A stretch of DNA of 11,029 bases. Source: JTS-RE94 sp041750795 (GTDB lineage Bacteria > Planctomycetota > Planctomycetia > Pirellulales > PALSA-1355). Under the pieces are notes generated by a model. The model saw nothing but the letters and a program-made list of their open reading frames with translations, searched no databases and had not been told where the DNA came from. The position numbers and the translations under genes were made by a program. This document shows, piece after piece, positions 5,944 to 11,029 of this stretch. The stretch covers positions 1 through 11,029 of the forward strand of contig JBGSYQ010000321.1 of assembly GCA_041750795.1 (NCBI GenBank). The letters run 5' to 3'. Within the stretch, counting starts at the first letter, position 1. Each line of letters opens with the position of its first letter.

Positions 5944-6121
5944 CACTGGTGGCGACTAGCAGGATGTTGAAGAATTCAACGGGCTGCGACATCGCATGGA
6001 TGCGATGACAGAATAGCGACGTAAGTCGTTATTCTGCGAGCCGTGCGAAGCTTTGCTTCGCACTTGGCGAGGTTGAAATAAGCCACGATGGCTTATTTCA
6101 ACGGACTGCTAGCCACCAGTG
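5944..6121. repeat. Second CACTGGTGG palindrome, split by an insertion
   Basis: The left arm CACTGGTGGC (5944-5953) and the right arm GCCACCAGTG (6112-6121) are the same arms as at 5024-5048, but 158 bases apart. If 5960-6108 and one copy of the flanking CTAG are removed, the loop becomes GACTA, one base different from GAATA in the intact copy. The shared left flank GTGC is also present (5940-5943). The insertion therefore happened inside the loop of a formerly ordinary repeat. Confidence 0.8.
5960..6108. mobile_element. 149-bp MITE-like hairpin-rich insertion
   Basis: The segment is bounded by a direct duplication CTAG (5956-5959 and 6109-6112). Its ends are imperfect inverted repeats: CAGGATGTTGAA at 5960-5971 and, read inverted, CAGTCCGTTGAA at 6097-6108 (9 of 12 identical). 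Inside are five consecutive hairpins: 5966-5980 (6-bp arms), 5990-6007 (8 bp), 6009-6036 (12 bp with a wobble), 6043-6063 (9 bp, perfect) and 6072-6102 (14 bp, perfect). It is too short to encode a transposase, so it would need one supplied elsewhere. A 4-bp CTAG duplication is compatible with IS5-group-like elements, but the parent family cannot be assigned from this alone. An alternative reading is a structured non-coding RNA; the target duplication and the matching empty site favour a mobile element. Confidence 0.75.
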
Positions 6122-6140
6122 TACGCCAGCCGCGCCCATA

Positions 6141-6171
6141 CACTGGTGGCCGCTAACGCGGACCACCAGTG
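6141..6171. repeat. Third CACTGGTGG palindrome
   Basis: Arms CACTGGTGG (6141-6149) and CCACCAGTG (6163-6171) enclose an inner CCGC-TAAC-GCGG stem, giving a longer hairpin than the other two copies. The sequence right of the second arm (GGCAC) is the inverse of the GTGCC seen left of the other copies. It ends only 19 bases before the glycosyltransferase start, so it probably lies in the leader of that gene and could affect its translation. Confidence 0.72.
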
Positions 6172-6190
6172 GCACGCGGCGCTGTGCCGT

Positions 6191-7387
6191 ATGAGAATTG
6201 CTCACATCATCACGCGACTCATCCTGGGCGGCGCGCAAGAGAACACGCTGCTCTCGTGCGAAGACTTGCTGCGCATCCACGGCGACGAGGTGTTGCTGAT
6301 CACCGGCCCGCCGCTGGGACCCGAGGGCAGCTTGCTCGAGCGCGCGCATCACAACAAAGTGCCGGTGCAACTGCTGCCGGCGCTGCGCCGCGAAATCCAT
6401 CCGCTGCGCGATCCGCGTGCCTATTGGCAAATCAAGCGGGCGATTCGCGCCTTCCGTCCCGACGTCGTCCACACCCACAGCGGCAAGGCAGGGCTGCTGG
6501 GCCGCACCGCGGCGCACGCCCTGCGCGTGCCGGCCATCGTACACACCGTTCACGGGGCGCCGTTTCATCCGTATCAGGGCAGGGGGGCGCGCGCGGTCTT
6601 TCGAGCCTGCGAACGCTACGCGGCCAAACGCTGCGACGCGCTGGTGAGCGTCGCCGATGCCATGACCGCGCTGATGGTCGAAGTGGGCGTGGCACCGCGC
6701 GACAAGTTCACCACCATCTACAGCGGCATGGAAGTCGAGCCGTTCCTGGCCGCCGGCGACACGCGCGCACAAACGCGCCGCTCGCTCGGCTATGACGACC
6801 AGCACGTGGTGATCGGCAAAGTCGCCCGCCTGTTTCACTTGAAGGGACACGAATATCTGGTGCGCGCGGCGGCATCGGCCGTCGCCGCGCAGCCGAACCT
6901 GCGCTTTCTGCTGGTGGGCGACGGCATTCTGGCCGATGCGATTCGCGCGCAGGTCCGCCGCGCGGGCCTGGCGGATCACTTTCAATTCGCGGGGCTGGTG
7001 CCGCCGCAGCGGATTCCCGCATTGATCGGCGCCATGGACGTGGTCGTACACACCAGTTTGCGCGAAGGGCTGGCGCGCGTGCTGCCGCAGGCGCTGATCG
7101 CCGGCAAGCCCGTAGTGAGCTACGACGTCGACGGCGCCCGCGAAGTCGTCGTCACCGACGAAACGGGCATCTTGCTGCCGCCCCAGTCCGTCGACGCCTT
7201 GTCGGGCGCGATCGTGCGCCTGGCGGGCGATCCGTCGTTGCGAGAGCGACTGGGACGCACCGGCCGCGAGCGCTTTACCGAACGGTTTCGCCACGAGCAC
7301 ATGAGCCGCCAGCTGCGGACGCTGTACGAGCGCGTGCTGGCGGCCAAGACGCAACGCGGCGTTTCCAGCCGCTCGGCTCGCTGCTAG
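6191..7387 (+). CDS. GT4-type (GT-B fold) glycosyltransferase
   Basis: The protein has 398 residues. ATG 6191 is chosen because the protein then opens with the GT-B strand MRIAHIITRLILGGAQENT; an earlier in-frame GTG would translate the repeat sequence. No clear ribosome site precedes it. The N-terminal acceptor domain carries the GGAQ loop (13-16), PDVVHTHSGKAGLLGR and HTVHGAPFHPYQGRG. The C-terminal donor domain shows GKVARLFHLKGH (209-220), with Arg213 and Lys218 in the usual nucleotide-phosphate positions, then FLLVGDG, and EGLARVLPQALIAGKPVV. In the EX7E motif the first Glu is E292, but the second is Gln300. The family transfers a sugar from a nucleotide donor to a lipid, glycan or small acceptor; the substrate cannot be told from sequence. 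No membrane segment is evident. No cell-wall or polysaccharide cluster surrounds it. A kinase gene follows 38 bp downstream. Confidence 0.93.
   Translation: MRIAHIITRLILGGAQENTLLSCEDLLRIHGDEVLLITGPPLGPEGSLLERAHHNKVPVQLLPALRREIHPLRDPRAYWQIKRAIRAFRPDVVHTHSGKAGLLGRTAAHALRVPAIVHTVHGAPFHPYQGRGARAVFRACERYAAKRCDALVSVADAMTALMVEVGVAPRDKFTTIYSGMEVEPFLAAGDTRAQTRRSLGYDDQHVVIGKVARLFHLKGHEYLVRAAASAVAAQPNLRFLLVGDGILADAIRAQVRRAGLADHFQFAGLVPPQRIPALIGAMDVVVHTSLREGLARVLPQALIAGKPVVSYDVDGAREVVVTDETGILLPPQSVDALSGAIVRLAGDPSLRERLGRTGRERFTERFRHEHMSRQLRTLYERVLAAKTQRGVSSRSARC
6575..6585 (+). repeat. CAGGGCAGGGG word, copy 3
   Basis: This 11-mer encodes Gln-Gly-Arg in the PYQGRGAR segment of the glycosyltransferase, with an AGG arginine codon that I see nowhere else in this gene. 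GGGCAGGG is at 6577-6584. Its orientation is the same as that of the copies at 2437 and 4939. Confidence 0.5.
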
Positions 7388-7425
7388 AATGGGGCGGAGG
7401 TCCGTTCCGAGGCGCGGCTGCCGGA

Positions 7426-8316
7426 ATGCCCGCTTCGTCCGTCGTTTTCCCCCAGCGAGTCGTTTCCGTGGCGCAAGACCGTGTCGGTTCGTACCGGCTG
7501 CTGAACATGATCCGCGCGGGAAGCACGTGCGAAGTGTGGGAAGTGATGAACGACGTGAAGGGCGAGCGGCTGGCGCTGAAGCTGCTCAGCGGCGAGCACG
7601 CGCGCAACAAGGACGAGATCGCCTTTCTCAAGCACGAGTGCCAGGTCGCGCGGGAGATGGAACATCCCAACGTGATCAAAATCTACGACGTGGGGGCCGA
7701 CGCCGGATACGTGTACATGGCGATGGAGCTGTTCGCCACGCCCAATCTCAAGCAGTTGATCGTGCAAGGCATCGAGCCGCTGCTGCCGCTGGCGCCGACC
7801 ATCATTCAGACGGCCGGCGAGGGGCTGGCGTACTTCCATTCCCACGGCTGGGTGCACCGCGACATCAAGCCGGACAATTTTCTGGTGGACAAGACGGGCC
7901 ACGCCAAGCTGATCGACTTTGCGCTGGCGGTCAAGAAAAAGGGCGGACTGGCGCGGATGTTTTCCATGAAAACCAAGATCCAGGGCACGCGCAGCTATAT
8001 GTCGCCCGAGCAGATTCGCGGGCAAGTGCTCGACCAGCGCGCCGACGTGTATAGCTTTGGCTGCGTGATCTACGAGCTGCTGGGGGGCAAGCCGCCGTTC
8101 ACCGGCAGCACCACCAACGAGCTGTTGAATAAGCACCTGCGCTCGGCAGTCCCGCCGCTGCAAGGCTCCAACCGCAACGTCAGCGACGCCTTCGCCCAGC
8201 TCGCCAAGTCGATGCTGGCCAAGAATCCGGCCGATCGCCCCGACTCGATGGCCGATTTTCTGCGAGAGATGCACGGCATTTCGATCTTCAAAGTGCCGCC
8301 GAAGGGCATGAAATAG
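7426..8316 (+). CDS. Soluble Ser/Thr protein kinase with altered ATP-site motifs
   Basis: The protein has 296 residues from the ATG at 7426; a GTG at 7468 (then AQDRVGSYRLL) is an alternative start, and neither has a strong ribosome site. It is a single Hanks-type kinase domain with no membrane segment or extra domain. Present are Lys52 (LALKLL), the helix-C Glu71 nine residues before HPN, the catalytic loop HRDIKPDN with Asp146, the activation segment GTRSYMSPEQ, DVYSFGCVIYELLGGKPPF and the C-lobe Arg in NPADRP. Two motifs deviate. The glycine-rich loop IRAGSTCEV keeps only the middle Gly32 (the first is Arg30, the third Cys35). The metal-binding DFG is Asp164-Phe-Ala. All residues strictly needed for phosphotransfer remain, so activity is plausible but may be tuned. 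Its targets are unknown; it lies between a glycosyltransferase gene and accA on the same strand. Confidence 0.93.
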   Translation: MPASSVVFPQRVVSVAQDRVGSYRLLNMIRAGSTCEVWEVMNDVKGERLALKLLSGEHARNKDEIAFLKHECQVAREMEHPNVIKIYDVGADAGYVYMAMELFATPNLKQLIVQGIEPLLPLAPTIIQTAGEGLAYFHSHGWVHRDIKPDNFLVDKTGHAKLIDFALAVKKKGGLARMFSMKTKIQGTRSYMSPEQIRGQVLDQRADVYSFGCVIYELLGGKPPFTGSTTNELLNKHLRSAVPPLQGSNRNVSDAFAQLAKSMLAKNPADRPDSMADFLREMHGISIFKVPPKGMK

Positions 8317-8522
8317 CGCCGCGCTGGCATCGACTTCGCCGCCCGTTTCATGCCACAATAGGACGCGACGGCGCCGCCGCCCACGGCGAGTGTCGCCACA
8401 CGCCCAAAAACCCCGATAGATACAACGTGCAGGTGGCGCGCCGCGCAGCGGCGGCATCCAACTGCTGGCGCCAGCGTTGCTGGCACGATGTTGACTCACG
8501 CATTCCCAGAAGCAATACCGCC
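8317..8522 (+). other. Gene-free gap before accA with small palindromes
   Basis: This 206-bp gap has no credible gene. It contains the perfect 12-bp palindrome GCTGGCGCCAGC (8464-8475), overlapping a CCAGC-GTT-GCTGG hairpin (8471-8483). TTGACT (8491-8496) with AATACC 17 bp downstream resembles a promoter but would start the transcript at or next to the accA ATG, that is, leaderless. No intrinsic terminator follows the kinase gene, so read-through into accA is possible. Confidence 0.3.
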
Positions 8523-9524
8523 ATGGCAACCGTCAATCACCGGCTGGCATTCGAGCGGCCCATCTACGACTTGGAAGCGCGGCTGCAGGCGCTCGAAGCC
8601 GTCGACGACGCGGATCCCGCCGCGCGCGACGACATCCGCCGCGTCAAACGCGAACTGTCCGACACCAAGAAACGCGTCTACTCGAACCTCGCGCCTTGGG
8701 AAACCGTGCAGGTGGCGCGGCACAGCGATCGTCCCATGACCACCGACTATCTGGGCCTCGTGTTCGACGAGTTCGTCGAGCTGCACGGCGACAAGACCTT
8801 CGGCGACGACCGCGCCATGCGCAGCGGCTTCGCCAAGCTCGACCAGTACAAGGTGATGGTCATCGGCCATCAGAAGGGCAAGACCACCAAGGAGCGTATT
8901 GCCTGTTATCACGGTTGCGCGCATCCGGAGGGTTATCGCAAGGCGCTGGCCAAGATGAAGCTGGCCGCCAAGTACGGCATGCCGGTCATCTGTTTCATCG
9001 ATACGCCGGGCGCCTATCCGGGCATCGGTGCCGAAGAACGCGGCCAGGCCCAGGTCATCGCGCAGAACATGTTCGAGATGTCGCGGCTGCCCACGCCCAT
9101 CATTTGCATCGTGATCGGAGAAGGGGGCTCGGGCGGGGCGCTGGGCATCGGCGTCGGCGACAAAGTCGCCATGCTCGAGCACGCGTATTACTCGGTGATC
9201 AGTCCCGAAGGCTGCGCCGGCATTCTGTGGAAGAGTCACACCTTTGCCGAGCAAGCCGCCGCCGCCTTGAAAATGACCAGCAAGCACCTCAAAGGCCTGG
9301 GCGTGGTCGACGACGTGATCGAAGAGCCGCTCGGTGGCGCCCATCGCGACCATCACCAAATGGCCGCCCGCATGAAGATCTACCTGCTCAAGTGCCTCCG
9401 CGAGCTGTCGACGATGACGCACGACGTGCTCCTCGACAAGCGCTACGATAAGTTCCGCCAGATGGGCGTCTATCTGGAAAACGTCACGGCCGACAGCTCG
9501 GCAGCCGCCGGCGCGGGCGGCTGA
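8523..9524 (+). CDS. accA: Acetyl-CoA carboxylase carboxyltransferase subunit alpha
   Basis: The protein has 333 residues (E. coli AccA has about 319). With AccD it forms the carboxyltransferase that moves CO2 from biotin carried on AccB to acetyl-CoA, producing malonyl-CoA for fatty-acid synthesis. The start ATG at 8523 gives the usual opening, with FERPIYDLEARLQALE as an N-terminal helix. Family motifs run in order: RPMTTDYLGLVFDEFVELHGD, the GHQKGKTTKERIACYHGCAHPEGYRKA segment, PVICFIDTPGAYPGIGAEERGQ, the oxyanion-forming GEGGSGGALGIG (199-210) and YSVISPEGCAGILWK. The zinc-ribbon subunit AccD is not in the window, as is common when the two genes are unlinked. The C-terminal Ala/Gly-rich tail is not conserved. 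A 164-bp gap with no clear intrinsic terminator separates it from the convergent - strand genes. Confidence 0.98.
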   Translation: MATVNHRLAFERPIYDLEARLQALEAVDDADPAARDDIRRVKRELSDTKKRVYSNLAPWETVQVARHSDRPMTTDYLGLVFDEFVELHGDKTFGDDRAMRSGFAKLDQYKVMVIGHQKGKTTKERIACYHGCAHPEGYRKALAKMKLAAKYGMPVICFIDTPGAYPGIGAEERGQAQVIAQNMFEMSRLPTPIICIVIGEGGSGGALGIGVGDKVAMLEHAYYSVISPEGCAGILWKSHTFAEQAAAALKMTSKHLKGLGVVDDVIEEPLGGAHRDHHQMAARMKIYLLKCLRELSTMTHDVLLDKRYDKFRQMGVYLENVTADSSAAAGAGG

Positions 9525-9688
9525 CACGGACGCACCGACGGACCATTTCGGCGCGACGCTCCAGAATCGCTCCAGACGCGCTGCAAGCTGCTGGCTCGAC
9601 TCCCAGGTCCTGTTTCGCGCCAAGCTGCCAGCGAGGCGATCTCGGCGCCGGGGCGATTTCAGATTTCAGCTTGCCGCCGGACGGCGCG

Positions 9689-9960
9689 CTACGGCGCCTT
9701 GGTTCGGCGCGCCGCGGCCAACGGAAACCAGGCGGCCAGTCGATGTTCGCCAGGTGCCATTCGCGCGATCCATTCGCCGGCGAATCGACTCAGCAATCCC
9801 AGGCCGAAGACCCAGGGGCCGACCGCTGCCCAACGTCCGATAATGTTTCTTATGTTCGGTTCGGGCCCCGGTTTTCGGCCGCGATACGCCAATTCACGAT
9901 CCCAGCCACTGCCGCACACAACGGCGCACCAACCGCGGCCATGCATACGGCGGCGCTCAT
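9689..9960 (-). pseudogene. Small two-helix membrane protein, apparently frameshifted
   Basis: The ATG (complement of 9958-9960) overlaps the stop of the CvpA-family gene in an ATGA arrangement, which marks a real coupled start. The frame encodes 36 residues with one hydrophobic helix (MSAAVCMAAVGAPLCAAVAG, then VNWRIAAENRG) and stops at 9850. The sequence then continues in the -1 frame with a protein-like second helix (GRWAAVGPWVFGLGLLSRF, then AGEWIARMAPG) and stops at 9689. Joined, the two parts make a protein of about 90 residues with two membrane helices. The break most likely lies in the stretch around 9866-9890, which has runs of GGGG and AAAA on the coding strand. It could be a sequencing error, a true mutation or frameshifting; no classical slippery heptamer is in frame. 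Alternatively, only the 36-residue protein is made. The protein family is not recognised. Confidence 0.45.
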
Positions 9961-10544
9961 TCGGCCCCCTGCTGCCGGAACACGTCGCCGGCCGGAATCG
10001 CCGCCGGTTGCGGCTGCGATTCGGGCCGCTGCTTGGGGTCCAGTTCCTGCTCCAGCTTCTGCAAGTAAGGATCCAGAACTTCGTGCAACTCGCGCGGCAT
10101 GACCGCGTCGGCCCGTGCCAGCAAGATGGCGATGTAGTGCCCCGAGCGTGAGTCGAGCACCAGTCCCCTGGCCTTCGCCGAAAGCGTGACGGCAAAGAAC
10201 GTAATCGCTACACACAGCAATACCCCTTTGGCCGCCCCGAACATGGCTCCCAACTGGCGATCGAACTCGCGGAGCTTCACCCGGTCCAGAAAGTTGGCCA
10301 CGATGCGAAACACCAGCCAGATGCCCACCGACGTGGCCACGTACAGCACCAGCATGGCGATGAAGCGATTCAGCGGCGCCTGCTCGCCAAAGTTGTGGGC
10401 AATCTGCGGGCTGAAACGCAGCGCGACGAAATAGCTGACCACCAGGCTGGCCAGCGACGCAACCTGCCAGGCCATGCCTTTCCAGGCGCCGAACAGCGTG
10501 GCGGCGACCAGCACCACCAACATGCAGATGTCGTACAGTTCCAT
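9957..10544 (-). CDS. CvpA-family membrane protein
   Basis: The protein has 195 residues, with four hydrophobic segments at about 5-23, 27-45, 61-85 and 103-125. The N-terminal part (a YDICMLVVLVAATLFGAWKG helix, then W-x-VASLASLVVSYFVALRF) and the third helix with an R-x-VKL-x-x-FDRQLGAMFGAAKG connection follow the CvpA pattern. The family is named after the E. coli gene for colicin V production and is linked to envelope function; its molecular activity is unsettled. A soluble C-terminal tail of about 70 residues is rich in Glu, Gln and Pro (after LDPYLQKLEQELDPKQ). The stop overlaps the start of the small membrane protein downstream, so they form a short - strand operon. It is divergent from the hydrolase-like gene at 10841, with about 300 bp between the starts. 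Confidence 0.85.
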   Translation of the reverse strand: MELYDICMLVVLVAATLFGAWKGMAWQVASLASLVVSYFVALRFSPQIAHNFGEQAPLNRFIAMLVLYVATSVGIWLVFRIVANFLDRVKLREFDRQLGAMFGAAKGVLLCVAITFFAVTLSAKARGLVLDSRSGHYIAILLARADAVMPRELHEVLDPYLQKLEQELDPKQRPESQPQPAAIPAGDVFRQQGAE

Positions 10545-10677
10545 GCTCGCGCTGGCTCGACTACCACGCTATCAAAGGGACCAGGGACGCCGATTTCGCG
10601 CCGGAGTATACCGCCGGCCCCCAGCAGAGCGAAGAGCAGGTGGGTGATAGCAGTCGCGCGAATCCGCCCCCCCATCT

Positions 10678-10707
10678 CCAGCCGGCCAGTCGCCAGCCGG
10701 CCCGTCG
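10678..10707. repeat. 15-bp tandem direct repeat
   Basis: CCAGCCGGCCAGTCG (10678-10692) is followed immediately by CCAGCCGGCCCGTCG (10693-10707), with one mismatch. It lies in the roughly 300-bp gap between the divergent CvpA-family and hydrolase-like genes. Apart from this repeat and the promoter candidate at 10727, I see nothing in that gap. The repeat may be a replication-slippage product or a paired binding site. Confidence 0.5.
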
Positions 10708-10726
10708 CCTTCCACGCCAACTGACC

Positions 10727-10756
10727 TTGGTTCGGCAAACCGGGGCGTGTTACAGT
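10727..10756 (+). promoter_or_regulatory. Weak candidate promoter
   Basis: TTGGTT (10727-10732) and TACAGT (10751-10756) are 18 bp apart. The -10 matches at 4 of 6 positions; the -35 matches only TTG. It is in the right position to transcribe the gene at 10841, or an earlier start at 10784. Confidence 0.25.
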
Positions 10757-10840
10757 TCGCCCCCACGTGCGGCGCGCGGCACGATGAAATTCGCCACAGC
10801 CGCCCAACAACTATTCGCTCTGGCCCGGGTCAATCTTGGC

Positions 10841-11029
10841 ATGGCTGGCTTCAAAACGCACATCACCGTGAGCACCACCATCGGCGTGGCTTACGGCACA
10901 ACGGCCGTGGTGGCCTACGACGTCCCCTGGCCGGCCGGTCTGCTGGCCGGTGGGCTGTGCAGCCTGTCGGGCATGTTGCCCGACCTGGACAGCGGGCCGG
11001 GCGTGCCGCTGCGCGAGAGCGTGGCCTTC
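10841..11029 (+). CDS. Membrane-bound metal-dependent hydrolase-like protein (3' partial)
   Basis: Only 63 residues are visible before the window ends. The protein starts MAGFKTHITVSTTIGVAYG, then a hydrophobic segment, and DVPWPAGLLAGGLCSLSGMLPDLDS. The His in the first ten residues and the GMLPDLD motif fit the YdjM/DUF457 type of membrane-bound, predicted metal-dependent hydrolase, in which an early His and a PDLD acidic motif are conserved. An in-frame ATG at 10784 would add 19 residues; 10841 is preferred because MAGFKTHI is the usual-looking family start, though neither ATG has a clear ribosome site. Its substrate is unknown. It is divergent from the CvpA-family gene. Confidence 0.75.
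   Translation, partial: MAGFKTHITVSTTIGVAYGTTAVVAYDVPWPAGLLAGGLCSLSGMLPDLDSGPGVPLRESVAF

Noticed and set aside
5960..6108. Five hairpins in a row as a tRNA cluster or attC-type integron site
   Set aside because: No tRNA arms, anticodon or T-loop can be placed, and no integrase-type core sites are visible. The duplicated CTAG and the empty-site copy explain the boundaries better.
5024..6171. Repeated CACTGGTGG units as a possible CRISPR array
   Set aside because: Units are short, inverted as well as direct, irregularly spaced and interrupted by truA; there are no uniform spacers.
6119..6190. Earlier GTG start for the glycosyltransferase
   Set aside because: The extra residues would be encoded by the palindromic repeat at 6141-6171, and the normal GT-B first strand begins at the ATG at 6191.
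6098..7354. - strand open frame of 418 codons opposite the glycosyltransferase
   Set aside because: Antisense shadow of a clear GT-B enzyme; composition is biased and no family features are visible.
8496..9623. - strand open frame of 375 codons opposite accA
   Set aside because: Antisense shadow of accA, which is certain from its motifs.
9525..9688. Possible terminator between accA and the convergent - strand genes
   Set aside because: Only short G+C-rich stems without a T tract on either strand; nothing meets the standard for an intrinsic terminator.
9590..10562. 12-bp direct repeat GCTGGCTCGACT flanking the CvpA module (9590-9601 and 10551-10562)
   Set aside because: A match of this length between two places is expected by chance several times in an 11-kb window of this composition, and there are no other signs of insertion.

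Overview
The window looks like part of a chromosome from a planctomycete, probably a Pirellulales-type bacterium. The evidence is the high G+C content with C/G-ending codons, a tandem TIGR03000-type protein (a domain family known from Planctomycetes), an HTTM-domain membrane protein, a soluble Ser/Thr kinase sitting among housekeeping genes, and a protein starting MAGFKTHIT that resembles a planctomycete membrane hydrolase family. The taxon is inferred from protein style; there is no rRNA in the window.

Layout. Positions 1-645 hold the 3' end of a two-domain TIGR03000 protein, closed by a strong intrinsic terminator. Positions 887-2538 hold a two-gene unit with an ATGA overlap: an unknown signal-anchored protein and an HTTM (vitamin K-dependent carboxylase-like) membrane protein. 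Positions 2540-3790 are more accessory in character: two palindromes, a good promoter, a Nudix-fold protein that has lost its catalytic box, and an orphan HicB-like antitoxin. From 3826 to 9524 there is a long run of + strand genes: asd (lysine/threonine/methionine and cell-wall precursor synthesis), truA (tRNA pseudouridine synthase), a GT4-type glycosyltransferase, a compact Ser/Thr kinase and accA (fatty-acid synthesis). On the - strand at 9689-10544 a CvpA-family membrane protein is followed, through another ATGA overlap, by what looks like a frameshifted small membrane protein. The window ends inside a + strand membrane-bound hydrolase-like gene at 10841.

The most interesting non-coding structure flanks truA. 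A palindromic repeat (arms CACTGGTGGC / GCCACCAGTG, 5-nt loop) is intact at 5024-5048. A second copy downstream of truA is split by a 149-bp hairpin-rich insertion. That insertion carries terminal inverted repeats and a duplicated CTAG, and the intact copy 900 bp away serves as a natural empty site. The insertion therefore reads as a miniature, non-autonomous transposable element in the loop of a repeat palindrome.

A second DNA-level signal is the word CAGGGCAGGGG, which occurs three times, all on the + strand. Each copy lies inside a different, unrelated gene, where it encodes Gln-Gly-Arg with an AGG codon otherwise avoided there. It contains GGGCAGGG, which fits the E. coli FtsK-orienting consensus GGGNAGGG.

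No tRNA, rRNA, CRISPR array or complete insertion sequence was seen. I did not find a clearly new multi-gene defence or biosynthetic system. The best candidates for undescribed biology are the HTTM gene pair, the Nudix pseudoenzyme next to an orphan HicB, the kinase with altered ATP-site motifs, and the nested repeat element.
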